A DNA stretch of 64,000 bases. It comes from Clostridiales bacterium VE202-01 (lineage in GTDB: Bacteria; Bacillota_I; Bacilli_A; Erysipelotrichales; Coprobacillaceae). The notes beneath the pieces were generated by a model that had not been told where the DNA came from, ran no database searches, and saw only the letters and a program-made list of their open reading frames with translations. The stretch spans positions 1-64,000 of the forward strand of contig BAHP02000002.1 of the NCBI GenBank assembly GCA_000508865.1, given 5' to 3'. Shown here piece after piece: positions 1 through 8,003 of the stretch (position 1 is its first letter; each line of letters opens with the position of its first letter). The position numbers and the translations under genes are program-made.

Positions 1-553
1 AAAAAAATAGCAGTTTTATTTCATGATGGATTTGAAGAACTTGAAGCATTATCAGTAGTAGATGTAATGCGTCGTGCCAATGTTGAATGTACAATGGTAG
101 GAATGGATAAATTAGAAGCTCTTAGCGCTCACCAAATAAAAATATTGATGGATCGGATATATGATGAAACAATTGAAACATATGATGCTGTTGTTATTCC
201 TGGGGGAATGCCCGGAGCAACTAATTTAAGAGATGATCCAAGAGTAATTGAGCTAGTAAAAAAAATTTAATGTTGATAATAAAATCATTGGTGCAATTTG
301 TGCGGGACCAATCGTTTTAGAAAAAGCGGGAGTTATCAAAGAAAAGACAGTTACTTGTTATCCTGGTTTTGAAACCCAGTTAAATAGTGCAAATTACCAG
401 GAAGCTTTAGTTTTAAAAGATGGTAATATCGTTACTGGTAAAGGTCCTGGGGCTGCTTTGGCTTTTGCATATACTCTTTTAGAAGCCCTTGGAATAGATA
501 GTTCAGCGATCAAAGAGGGAATGCAGTATAAATATTTAGAAGAAAATATTTAA
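1..553 (+). pseudogene. DJ-1/PfpI family protein, 5'-partial and frameshifted
   Basis: A DJ-1/PfpI-superfamily protein (YajL/ThiJ type, putative deglycase or protease-like) of about 183 residues if repaired. Its first codons lie before the window. The family signature FHDGFEELEA, with the acidic active-site residue, is near the start. VVIPGGMPGA follows, and the nucleophile elbow AICAGP has its cysteine codon at 299-301. The reading frame breaks at an eight-A run (258-265). With seven A's, frame 1 runs straight into frame 2 and ends at TAA 551-553. The rest is well conserved, so a sequencing indel is likelier than decay. The exact substrate cannot be told from sequence. Confidence 0.85.
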
Positions 554-562
554 AAATAGTTC

Positions 563-587
563 AAGATGCCAACAGGGCATCTTTTTA
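563..587 (+). terminator. Rho-independent terminator of the DJ-1/PfpI gene
   Basis: Stem AAGATGCC (563-570) pairs with GGCATCTT (576-583) across a 5-nt loop and runs into a short T tract. It lies 10 bases after the DJ-1 stop. Confidence 0.85.
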
Positions 588-746
588 TATTGACAAACAA
601 TAATCAACATGCTTAAATGAGCAATGGAGATAGTATTTGGCAACAAAACTATACTCGATCTGATTCACTGGAATTTCATATAAACATAGTAAATAAAGAG
701 CTTATATTTTTTAAATGGGACTCAAAAAATACAAATAATTTGTCAT

Positions 747-782
747 GCATTTTAGGGTCATAGCCCTATAAATGCTTTTTTA
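747..782 (+). terminator. Terminator-like hairpin in the panD leader (possible attenuator)
   Basis: GCATTTTAGGG (747-757) pairs with CCCTATAAATGC (764-775), leaving one bulged T and a 6-nt loop. Six T's follow. The preceding gene already has its own terminator at 563-587 and no gene lies between, so this hairpin sits alone about 30 bases before the panD start. That is the layout of a leader attenuator. The 160-base stretch before it (588-746) holds no ORF I can support and no riboswitch I recognise. Confidence 0.6.
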
Positions 783-813
783 TTGTATTTTAAATCAAGA
801 AAGGATGTATGAA

Positions 814-1206
814 ATGACAATAGAGATGTTAAAAGGAAAAATTCATCGTGCTACCGTTATTCAAGCTAAATTAGATTATGTCGGAAGTATCACGATCGAT
901 GAAGAATTACTTGAAGCAGCGGGAATTTTAGAATATGAAAAAGTACAAATTGTAGATGTTGATAATGGAAATAGATTTGAAACATATGCTATTAGCGGTA
1001 AAAAAGGCAGTGGGATGATTTGTTTAAATGGTGCTGCTGCAAGATGCGTAAATACTGGCGATAAGGTTATTATTATGGCCTATGGAAATTACGATCCAAT
1101 AGAAGCAAAATCACATAAACCTGCAGTTGTCTTTGTGGATGAGGAGAATAAAATTAGCCGAGTAACTAATTATGAAAAACACGGCTTATTAAAAGATATG
1201 AAATAA
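814..1206 (+). CDS. panD: Aspartate 1-decarboxylase PanD
   Basis: Makes beta-alanine from L-aspartate for pantothenate synthesis. It is a pyruvoyl enzyme that matures by self-cleavage. The 130-residue length is normal for the family. It starts [15 protein letters not shown], and the cleavage motif YVGSIT (Gly-Ser bond) is near residue 25. [16 protein letters not shown] and DKVIIMAYG are also typical. I chose ATG 814 because AAAGGA (800-805) is well spaced from it; in-frame upstream ATGs at 772 and 805 fit worse. panC follows 59 bases on and panB is not present. Confidence 0.95.
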   Translation: MTIEMLKGKIHRATVIQAKLDYVGSITIDEELLEAAGILEYEKVQIVDVDNGNRFETYAISGKKGSGMICLNGAAARCVNTGDKVIIMAYGNYDPIEAKSHKPAVVFVDEENKISRVTNYEKHGLLKDMK

Positions 1207-1265
1207 TCAGCAGTGATGTCAGTTAAGGGTACTATCTCTAAATCCATAAGAAAGAAGAGAATAAA

Positions 1266-2105
1266 ATGCAGATAACAAAAACAGTAGAACAAACAAGAAA
1301 ACTCATTAAAGCATGGAAAAAAGAAGGAAAAACGATTGGTCTTGTACCAACGATGGGTTTTTTACATGAAGGTCATGCAAGTTTGATTAAAAAATGTCGG
1401 GAAGAAAATGATATTGTTGTGGTTTCAGATTTTGTTAATCCAACGCAATTTGGACCTAACGAAGATTTAGAAGCATATCCCCGAGATTTTAAACGTGATA
1501 GTGAGTTGTGTGAAAGCCTGAAAGCAGATTTGATTTTTAATCCTGATCCAGAAAATATGTATTGTGACCCCCAGTCATATGTAAATATCGATTTACTTTC
1601 AATGACCCTTTGTGGTAAATCAAGACCAGTTCATTTTAAAGGTGTTTGTACGGTAGTAGCAAAATTATTTAATATTATTACCCCTGATAGAGCATATTTT
1701 GGTCAAAAAGATGCTCAGCAATTAGCAATCATTCGAAAAATGGTACAGGATTTAAATTTTGATATTGAAATCATTGGCTGTCCAATCGTTCGTGAAAGCG
1801 ATGGTCTTGCTAAATCATCACGAAACACGTATCTTAATTGCGAAGAAAGAAAAGCGGCACTTTGTTTATCAAAAGCTGTTAAAGAAGGACAAAATGTCAT
1901 TTTTCAAGGATGTTTGGCCAGTGATGTAATAAAAGCTATGCAAAAGGTTATTGAAAGTCAACCGCTTGCTAAAATTGATTATATTTCAGTAGTGGATGCC
2001 CTAACGATGCAGCCAGTAAAAAAAGTTGATCGAAATGTTCTTATTGCAATGGCTGTTTACATTGGTAAAACGCGATTGATCGATAATTTTTCATATGAGG
2101 TGTAA
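1266..2105 (+). CDS. panC: Pantothenate synthetase PanC (pantoate--beta-alanine ligase)
   Basis: ATP-dependent ligation of pantoate to beta-alanine, the last step of pantothenate synthesis; cytosolic. 279 residues, usual length. Visible motifs: PTMGFLHEGHASLI with the HxGH nucleotide site (residues 28-41), FVNPTQFGPNEDL, RPVHFKGVCTVVAKLF, YFGQKDAQQLAII and the KSSRN active-site segment. It is downstream of panD and four bases upstream of a BASS-type transporter, which suggests one operon. No panB or panE is present here, so pantoate must be made elsewhere or imported. Confidence 0.96.
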   Translation: MQITKTVEQTRKLIKAWKKEGKTIGLVPTMGFLHEGHASLIKKCREENDIVVVSDFVNPTQFGPNEDLEAYPRDFKRDSELCESLKADLIFNPDPENMYCDPQSYVNIDLLSMTLCGKSRPVHFKGVCTVVAKLFNIITPDRAYFGQKDAQQLAIIRKMVQDLNFDIEIIGCPIVRESDGLAKSSRNTYLNCEERKAALCLSKAVKEGQNVIFQGCLASDVIKAMQKVIESQPLAKIDYISVVDALTMQPVKKVDRNVLIAMAVYIGKTRLIDNFSYEV

Positions 2106-2108
2106 TCA

Positions 2109-3076
2109 ATGAAAAAGATCATAAAAATCAGTTCATTATTAACTAAATATATTGGCATTATAATCATTATTTTTTCCGGATTAGCCTTTTTAATACCTCA
2201 GGGTTTTGCCTGGACAACCGATTATACTTCTGTTTTTTTAGGAGTTGCAATGTTTGGAATGGGACTTGCAATAAAAATGGGAGATTTTCAAATTGTTTTT
2301 TCACACCCTAAAGAAGTTATTATCGGCTGTGTAGCTCAGTATACGATCATGCCCTTAGCCGCATGGTTATTAGCAGTTATCTTTCAATTACCTGAAGACT
2401 TGGCAATAGGTGTTATCCTGGTAGGCTGCTGTCCTGGTGGAACGGCTAGTAATGTGATAACTTATATTGCTGGTGGTGATGTCGCACTTTCAGTAGGAAT
2501 GACGATCATATCAACTTTAATTGCGCCACTGATGACGCCATTATTGGTTTATGTTTTAGCCGGTACATGGGTAAAAGTTACTTTTTGGTCAATGGTTTTA
2601 TCGGTAGTAAAAGTTATTTTGATTCCTGTTTTACTGGGAATTTTGATTCGCAGTTTATTTGGAAAACAGATTCAAAAATTTCTGATATATTACCGCTTGT
2701 TTCGGTTGTATCGATTGTAATGATCATCTCTGGAATTGTTGCAATTAATACAGAAAAAATCATAGCCTGTGGTATTTTAGTACTATGTGTAGTTATCCTC
2801 CATAATTTATTAGGGATGATGCTTGGTTTAGTAGCAGCAAAAGTTTTGCATGTTGAATACTCTAAAGCGACAGCAATTGCAATTGAAGTAGGAATGCAAA
2901 ACAGTGGTCTAGCGGTTTCATTAGCAACCGTAAATTTTGCAGCTAATCCACTTGCTACTTTACCAGGAGCTATCTTTAGTGTATGGCATAATATTTCTGG
3001 TTCGATTTTTGCAAGTATTAGACAGTCATCTTTAAACAAAGATGAAAGATTAGAATTAAAATATAAAACTAATTAA
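2109..3076 (+). pseudogene. BASS-family (bile acid:Na+ symporter) transporter, frameshifted
   Basis: An integral membrane transporter of the bile acid:sodium symporter superfamily, 322 residues if repaired, with about ten hydrophobic segments. Family-like stretches are VAMFGMGLAIKMGDF, VILVGCCPGGTASNVITYIA and ATAIAIEVGMQNSGLAVSLA. The frame breaks at a five-A run (2674-2678). A sixth A would join ...FGKQIQK to ISDILPLVSVVS without loss. It begins four bases after the panC stop. The Salmonella family member PanS carries ketopantoate, so uptake of a pantothenate precursor is an attractive role here. That substrate is inferred from position only. Confidence 0.85.
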
Positions 3077-3101
3077 AAAGAAGAGGCAGCTCTTCTTTTT
3101 T
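3075..3101 (+). terminator. Terminator of the pan operon
   Basis: AAAAAGAAGAG (3075-3085), loop GCAG, then CTCTTCTTTTT (3090-3100). The 11-bp stem ends in T's and begins at the transporter's stop codon. Confidence 0.85.
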
Positions 3102-3123
3102 AGTCCTAAAAATTAAATCTGCT

Positions 3124-3151
3124 TTGAGAATAAATTCATTCATGTTAAAAT
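3124..3151 (+). promoter_or_regulatory. Candidate sigma-A promoter for the DUF5714 gene
   Basis: TTGAGA (3124-3129), a 16-base spacer, then TAAAAT (3146-3151). It is 40 bases upstream of the start codon, between a terminator and the gene. Confidence 0.5.
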
Positions 3152-3191
3152 TAATTAAAAGAAATATTATGATTTGTAAAGGAGAGCAAAG

Positions 3192-3905
3192 ATGAAAGAA
3201 GAATGTTTGATTTGTAAAGCGCCGTTAGAATATCTTGAGACCGATACGTTGATGGAATGTATTCTTTGCCACCGTCAGGAGTATAGTAAAACACGCTGTA
3301 TTAATGGACATTATGTATGCGAAAAGTGTCATATGCAGGGAATTGATAATATCATTCAAGTTTGTTTAAATGAAACTTCACTTGATCCAATTATGATAAT
3401 GGAAAAATTAATGGATTTGAGTTTTTGTCATATGCATGGTCCAGAACATCATATAATGGTAGGCTCAGCTTTGTTGACGGCTTATAAAAACGCTGGTGGC
3501 AATCTAGATCTAAAAAGTGCTTTAATAGAAATGCAAAATCGAGGTAAAAAGATTCCTGGGGGAATTTGCGGTTTTTGGGGTGCTTGTGGAGCCGGAATAA
3601 GCAGTGGGATGTTTATTGCGATTGTTACTAAATCAACCCCACTTTCTAACATTGAATGGCGACTTTCAAATCAAATGACAGCGGCTTCATTAAACCAAAT
3701 CGGGAAGCATGGCGGGCCGCGATGTTGTAAACGAGATTCATATCTTGCAATTTTAGCAGCAATCAAATTTGTTAAGGAACACTTAAATATTGAAATGGAA
3801 AGCAGTCAGATCGTTTGTAAGCGTTCCACGATGAATAATCAGTGTATTCAAAAAAAGTGTCCATTTTTTAAAATGAATCAGAAGATTAGTTTGGCGGTGG
3901 ATTAG
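3192..3905 (+). CDS. DUF5714 domain protein (cysteine-rich)
   Basis: 237 residues. The N-terminal part (1-60) has zinc-ribbon-like cysteine pairs (CLIC, CILC, CEKCH). It is followed by a DUF5714-type domain with HGPEHHIMVGSALLTAY (about residues 78-94) and GGICGFWGACGAGISSG (about 114-130). More cysteines (PRCCKRD, IVCKRS, QKKCPFF) lie near the C-terminus, so it may bind metal. The family is common in anaerobes, and as far as I know its reaction is not established. The stop codon is immediately followed by the start of an acetyltransferase gene, so the two are co-translated. A good GGAGAG site precedes it. Confidence 0.75.
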   Translation: MKEECLICKAPLEYLETDTLMECILCHRQEYSKTRCINGHYVCEKCHMQGIDNIIQVCLNETSLDPIMIMEKLMDLSFCHMHGPEHHIMVGSALLTAYKNAGGNLDLKSALIEMQNRGKKIPGGICGFWGACGAGISSGMFIAIVTKSTPLSNIEWRLSNQMTAASLNQIGKHGGPRCCKRDSYLAILAAIKFVKEHLNIEMESSQIVCKRSTMNNQCIQKKCPFFKMNQKISLAVD

Positions 3906-4415
3906 ATGAATTTAAGGTTAGCTGTGATGTCAGATTTATCACAAATTATTGAAATGTATAAAAAAATTATCGCTAAAATGAATGATAATGGTATTCATAT
4001 TTGGGATGAGATCTATCCTTGTAAATATTTTAAAAATGATATTGAAAATAATCAGCTTTATTTATTATGGGACGATGATAAGATTATTTCAGCATTTGTT
4101 TTATGTGATTTAAATAGTAATTCCAAAAGTGTAAATTGGTCAGATAAAAATGCTAAAGCATTATATATTGAACGTTTAGGGGTAAATGTCGATTATTTAA
4201 GAAGGGGAATGGGTCTTCTTACTATTAATAAAGCAATGGCTCTTGCAAAGGAAATGAACGGTGAGTATTTAAGATTATTTGTCGTGGATAATAATAAGGC
4301 GGCGATAAATCTTTATCAAAAGGCCGGCTTGAAAAGAGCTGCTGGAATTTATGAAGAAGCTATTGATGATAATTTGACTCTGTATGAATTAGGTTTTGAG
4401 ATAAAAATATCTTGA
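3906..4415 (+). CDS. GNAT family N-acetyltransferase
   Basis: 169 residues forming one GNAT fold. Residues 80-115 give the acetyl-CoA region: ALYIERLGVNVDYLRRGMG is motif A with its R-x-x-G-x-G-like loop. Motif B is around DNNKAAINLYQKAGLK. The substrate cannot be predicted. It starts on the base after the DUF5714 stop and probably has no promoter of its own. Confidence 0.85.
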   Translation: MNLRLAVMSDLSQIIEMYKKIIAKMNDNGIHIWDEIYPCKYFKNDIENNQLYLLWDDDKIISAFVLCDLNSNSKSVNWSDKNAKALYIERLGVNVDYLRRGMGLLTINKAMALAKEMNGEYLRLFVVDNNKAAINLYQKAGLKRAAGIYEEAIDDNLTLYELGFEIKIS

Positions 4416-4418
4416 TTA

Positions 4419-4449
4419 AAAAAAGATTTCAGATCTTGAAATCTTTTTT
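4419..4449. terminator. Bidirectional terminator between convergent genes
   Basis: AAAAAAGATTTC (4419-4430) pairs with GAAATCTTTTTT (4438-4449) around a 7-nt loop. It has T-rich flanks on both strands, so it serves the acetyltransferase (+) and the DUF1349 group (-). Confidence 0.85.
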
Positions 4450-4494
4450 ATTTGAAAATAAGAAATATTTTTTCGAAAATCCACAATAACTGCT

Positions 4495-5095
4495 TTAATC
4501 AGGTTGTTGCCCTGTATGGGCAGACCACTGACATTTTGTAATTTGCATTTGTGAAAATACGGCTTTAAACGAAGAATTTTCAGGAGAACAGGCATAAATA
4601 CCAAAAGCAATTTTATTAGCGCCTTTGAACATGTGACAGATTCTCATTTGGGTGAAAGTAACTCCATCATAAGAGCATTCGATACAATAATCATCTTCTC
4701 TTCTGCTTAAACGATACCACATCGATTTGATCGAAGCATCGATTGCTGTAGTAGCCCAATCTGAGTAACCGTGATTTGTTACAACACTGCCTAAATGCTG
4801 ATAGTCATCATTTTCATATTCTATAGAACCCTTTAACCAGTTTTCACTATCTAAATACATGACAATGCCACATTGATCAAACCGATGATGACTTTCTTTA
4901 AAATCTGTTTTTACAATAAAACTAAAATATTTCTCTTCTGTTTCTATTTGTAAAACGGGCGCATTATCATTTTGAAAATGATAATATGTTCTTTGCCATA
5001 GATCAGTATATGGTTTTGTAACAATTTCAATTCGATCATCATATATTTTGTAACTTTCTGGTTTTCGTGTCCATTTAAATTTTTTTTAAATCCAT
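4495..5095 (-). pseudogene. DUF1349 (concanavalin A-like) protein, frameshifted
   Basis: 199 residues if repaired. It is a DUF1349 family beta-jelly-roll protein related to concanavalin A-like lectins, of unknown function. Typical stretches: FIVKTDFKESHHRFDQCGIV, LDSENWLKGSIEYEN, SVVTNHGYSDWAT and MWYRLSRREDDY. The start ATG (5095) has a clear AAAGGAGA site, but the frame stops after MDLKKI at an eight-T (A on the coding strand) run at 5080-5087. Seven would give MDLKKFKWTRKPESYK and a full protein. It is the last gene of a leftward group. Confidence 0.8.
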
Positions 5096-5133
5096 TTTTA
5101 TTAGTCTCCTTTTTCAATTAAAAATCACTGTCT

Positions 5134-5652
5134 TTATTTTATAAGACCACATTTTTTATATAACTCAGATATGCAATCTGATTTATATTCTAAATATTTT
5201 TCAATATTATCAGGAAATAATCTTGCGCCCTCTTTTTTTACCTGACTATAAAGTTTGATAGCCTCAGGGTGGCTTTTTAAATAATCTCTAAAAGTGATAT
5301 GTCTTTGCAGCTCCTTTGAATTTTTAGGACATACATATAAATGATGCGTTTGTAAATGTTCTTTTCCCGTATATTTAAAAGCTTCTCTGTCTGGAATTCC
5401 TAAGTTGCCTTCATGTATATAGCCAATCTGATTTAATTTTTCGATTACTTTATTTAAATCAGATGTTGAGGCAATCACGATATCAATATCGATAATTGGC
5501 TTTGCCGTTAATCCTTCAACAGCTGTACTACCAACATGTTCTATTGATAAAGCTAAGTTTTTTAAAGCTTGGTCAAGTTCATTTTTTATTTTCAAAAAAT
5601 CATTTTTCCAATTAATATCATAGTCAAGTACAGTAACTTTTGTTGTTTTCAT
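5134..5652 (-). CDS. GrpB family protein (nucleotidyltransferase-like)
   Basis: 172 residues. The family signature EHVGSTAVEGL plus KPIIDIDI (about residues 38-60) is the nucleotidyltransferase-fold region with its metal-binding aspartates. HHLYVCPKNS and the C-terminal YKSDCISELYKK helix also fit. GrpB proteins are often annotated as dephospho-CoA kinase-related, but this one stands alone and its substrate is unknown. It is 15 bases downstream of a membrane protein gene and 38 upstream of the DUF1349 gene, probably one leftward transcript. Confidence 0.9.
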   Translation of the reverse strand: MKTTKVTVLDYDINWKNDFLKIKNELDQALKNLALSIEHVGSTAVEGLTAKPIIDIDIVIASTSDLNKVIEKLNQIGYIHEGNLGIPDREAFKYTGKEHLQTHHLYVCPKNSKELQRHITFRDYLKSHPEAIKLYSQVKKEGARLFPDNIEKYLEYKSDCISELYKKCGLIK

Positions 5653-5667
5653 AAAGCCTCCTTCAGT

Positions 5668-6192
5668 TTATAAAAAATGTTTTTCAACCATGTTTAATAG
5701 TATCAACACAGTAAAAATAAGAAATAATTCTATAATGCTATTAATCGTGCCAAACATAATAATAAACATACTTAATATCAACAATGAGCGATGAAATAAA
5801 ATATTTGTTTTTTGATAAAATTCAGAATCTATTAGCATGATTCGATTAATTAATAATTGAAGTATTACTAATAGTAATAAAGCCCCAAAAGATGACAGAA
5901 TAATATGTAACATTGAAATAATATTTTCATTATCAGGATGATAAGGCAAAAAAGAACCAATTATTACTGATAAAAAACTAAATATTATCAATGTTTTGTT
6001 TAAAGGGGATAAATAAGTAATTTTTTTAAATAATTTATTTATTTTGTATAGTAAAAAACAAGAAATGATCATGATCCAAAGTAGATAATGAATTCGCAGA
6101 TCCTTTTGATATGACAAGTAAGTAAAATTATTATATGTCCAGGAAGTTTTTAATGATAGTAAAAACGTGTAAATGAGCATTAGATAGTACAT
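5668..6192 (-). CDS. Hypothetical multi-pass membrane protein
   Basis: 174 residues with about six hydrophobic segments (roughly residues 1-15, 35-55, 65-83, 90-112, 130-150, 153-168) and few charged loops. I recognise no family. It resembles small DUF998-like integral membrane proteins in size and topology, but that is only an impression. A GGAGGT site precedes the start. It is first in the leftward group with GrpB and DUF1349. Confidence 0.7.
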   Translation of the reverse strand: MYYLMLIYTFLLSLKTSWTYNNFTYLSYQKDLRIHYLLWIMIISCFLLYKINKLFKKITYLSPLNKTLIIFSFLSVIIGSFLPYHPDNENIISMLHIILSSFGALLLLVILQLLINRIMLIDSEFYQKTNILFHRSLLILSMFIIMFGTINSIIELFLIFTVLILLNMVEKHFL

Positions 6193-6297
6193 TTTTGACC
6201 TCCATTGAGGTTATTTTAATAAAATCGAAAAAAAATGTAAATAATAAAAGAAAAAATCCTTTTTTTTGAAGTAAAGAATAATGAGGAGGAATTTTAA

Positions 6298-6615
6298 ATG
6301 AAAATTGAATTAAGAAGTATTCATGGAAATGTTGTTAATGACAAAAAGGCTCGAGTATCTAAAGATATTAAGGCTCATATTGAAATAGGCTATAGCCATA
6401 GTCAAAGAGGAAATCTAAGCCTTAATTATCAAATCAAGGTAGGTGAGAAAAAAGAACAGCTTTTTGTCGTTAAATGTGTTTTTGAAATTCAAAATTATGA
6501 TCGTAATGTAGATGAAAAAATAATTCTTGATCGAGCTGTTGATTTACTTCAAGAGCGGATTGAAGTTATTCTTGGACTAATTAGTGAAGAGATGGGAATT
6601 GATCTACAGGGTTGA
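6298..6615 (+). CDS. Hypothetical protein, 105 residues
   Basis: A small soluble protein, with a strong GAGGAGG ribosome site. An N-terminal half of predicted alternating beta strands (KIELRSIHGNVV, KAHIEIGYSHSQ, LSLNYQIKVG, LFVVKCVFEIQ) is followed by a C-terminal helix (KIILDRAVDLLQERIEVILGLISEE). The pattern loosely recalls SecB-like chaperone folds, but I cannot assign a family. It sits just upstream of the dipicolinate operon on the same strand. A hairpin overlaps its stop codon and a sporulation-type promoter begins right after. Confidence 0.65.
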   Translation: MKIELRSIHGNVVNDKKARVSKDIKAHIEIGYSHSQRGNLSLNYQIKVGEKKEQLFVVKCVFEIQNYDRNVDEKIILDRAVDLLQERIEVILGLISEEMGIDLQG

Positions 6616-6634
6616 AGAAATTCATCAACCCTGT
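6606..6634 (+). terminator. Hairpin at the stop codon of the 105-residue gene
   Basis: ACAGGGTTGA (6606-6615) pairs perfectly with TCAACCCTGT (6625-6634) around a 9-nt loop, and the TGA stop is in the 5' arm. No T tract follows. It may be a weak terminator or a transcript-end stabiliser separating this gene from dpaA. Confidence 0.5.
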
Positions 6635-6635
6635 A

Positions 6636-6662
6636 ACAAACTTGAATTATTTTCATATTTTA
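6636..6662 (+). promoter_or_regulatory. Candidate sigma-K promoter of the dipicolinate operon
   Basis: AC (6636-6637), a 16-base spacer, then CATATTTTA (6654-6662). This matches the sigma-K form AC-N16/17-CATAnnnTA. Transcription would start a few bases on, giving a very short leader that still carries GAGGTGG before the dpaA start. B. subtilis spoVFA is a sigma-K target, which supports the call. An overlapping TATAAT has no -35 at a proper distance. Confidence 0.5.
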
Positions 6663-6677
6663 TAATAGAGGTGGAAT

Positions 6678-7426
6678 ATGTTAGTCTATATTAATGGAAC
6701 TGATAATCGGTGTAAATATTTAGCTAAGCTGATGGCTAAAGCTGGTTATCAAATAGAAAATGATAAAAATTATATATCATCTTGTCAAATCGTATTTTTG
6801 GGAAAAGATGGTAAAAGTTTTGAACAAGTAGATTTTGCTTGTGATGCCGTTGTTTTGACATTGTTAAAAAATCAGCGATTATGTTATTTAAGTAACTAAA
6901 AGGTTTTAAGTATGATTATTTATATCATGATGAAGAATTTATTAACGAAAATACTTATATTAGTGATGAAGCATTAATTGCTTATATGATCATTGATAAT
7001 AATATTAGTCTTTCAAATTCAAATATCTTAATATTAGGTTATGGTCATTGTGGCAAAGATCTAGCTAATAAATTAGAACGATTTAATGCTAAGATCACGA
7101 TTTCTAATCGCAGTGATCACCATCATGATGAAGTAATTACTAAGGGATATCGTTATATACGTTTAAATGAGCTTACATTAGATGGATATGATTTTATTAT
7201 CAATACTATTCCATGTAATGTAATTACTGAAGAAATGTTAAAGACGAAAGCCGATATGTGCCAAATTTATGATGTTGCTTCAAAGCCGTATGGATTACAA
7301 AGTGATAAACGTGATACTAATTATCATTTGTTGAAACAATTACCAACCAAATATGCATATCATAGCAGTGCTTTAGCTTTATTTAAAGCAATTAAAAGGG
7401 CGGTTGATCGTAATGTTAAAAAATAA
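6678..7426 (+). pseudogene. dpaA: Dipicolinate synthase subunit A (SpoVFA), frameshifted
   Basis: NAD(P)H-dependent subunit of dipicolinate synthase, which turns the dihydrodipicolinate-pathway intermediate into dipicolinic acid in the mother cell for spore core loading. 249 residues if repaired, shorter than the roughly 300 of B. subtilis. The C-terminal Rossmann part is clear: ILILGYGHCGKDLA, then FIINTIPCNVIT and YDVASKPYG, matching SpoVFA in order. The frame is lost around 6896-6901. One added base gives ...CYLSNLKGFKYDYLYHDEEF. The next gene, dpaB, overlaps its end, as expected for a two-subunit enzyme. Confidence 0.88.
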
Positions 7427-8003
7427 AAAAATTGGGGTTGGAATTACTGGTTCTTTTTGTTCTTTAAAAAAAACAATAACCGTTTTAGATGAATTAGCAA
7501 AACAAGACTGTGATCTATATGTATTTGTCAGTGAAAAAATATTAACTTGTGATACTCGTTTTGGTGAAGCTGATGAACTGATTGCAAAGATTGAAAAAAT
7601 AGCAAAACGTAAAGTTATTACGGATGTAGTAAATGCGGAAATTTTTGGTCCTAAAATTCCTTTAGACTTGATGCTGGTCATGCCTTGTAGCGGCAATACA
7701 TTAGCAAAGCTTGTTTATGGAATCAATGATAATGCGGTAACGATGGCTTGTAAATCAACTTTACGTAATGAACATAATGTTGTTTTAGCAATTGCAACAA
7801 ATGATGCTCTAAGTAATTCAGGAAAAAATATTATGCAGATTTTAAATACTAAACATTTTTATTTAGTTCCAATGTATCAAGATGATTGTATAAAAAAACC
7901 AAATAGTATGTTATTTGACGAAAATTTAGTACTCCAGACTTTGATCAATGCATTGAATAATAAACAAGTACAACCTGTATTTGAAGGTAATAAAGATGTA
8001 TAG
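7413..8003 (+). CDS. dpaB: Dipicolinate synthase subunit B (SpoVFB)
   Basis: Flavoprotein-type subunit of dipicolinate synthase; 196 residues, as in B. subtilis SpoVFB. Diagnostic stretches: GVGITGSFCSLKKTI at the start, TRFGEADELIAKIE, FGPKIPLDLMLVMPCSGNT, IATNDALSNSGKNIMQ and QDDCIKKPNSM. ATG 7413 has AAAAGGG 13 bases upstream; an in-frame TTG at 7404 is the alternative. The start lies inside the end of dpaA and the stop lies inside the start of the aspartokinase gene, so the three are translationally coupled. Confidence 0.95.
   Translation: MLKNKKIGVGITGSFCSLKKTITVLDELAKQDCDLYVFVSEKILTCDTRFGEADELIAKIEKIAKRKVITDVVNAEIFGPKIPLDLMLVMPCSGNTLAKLVYGINDNAVTMACKSTLRNEHNVVLAIATNDALSNSGKNIMQILNTKHFYLVPMYQDDCIKKPNSMLFDENLVLQTLINALNNKQVQPVFEGNKDV

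Noticed and set aside
2614-3039. Long open frame opposite the BASS transporter
   Set aside because: It is antisense to conserved coding sequence and has no ribosome site or recognisable product.
6643-6667. Sigma-A promoter TTGAAT/TATAAT before dpaA
   Set aside because: The spacer is only 13 bases. The sigma-K reading of the same DNA fits better.
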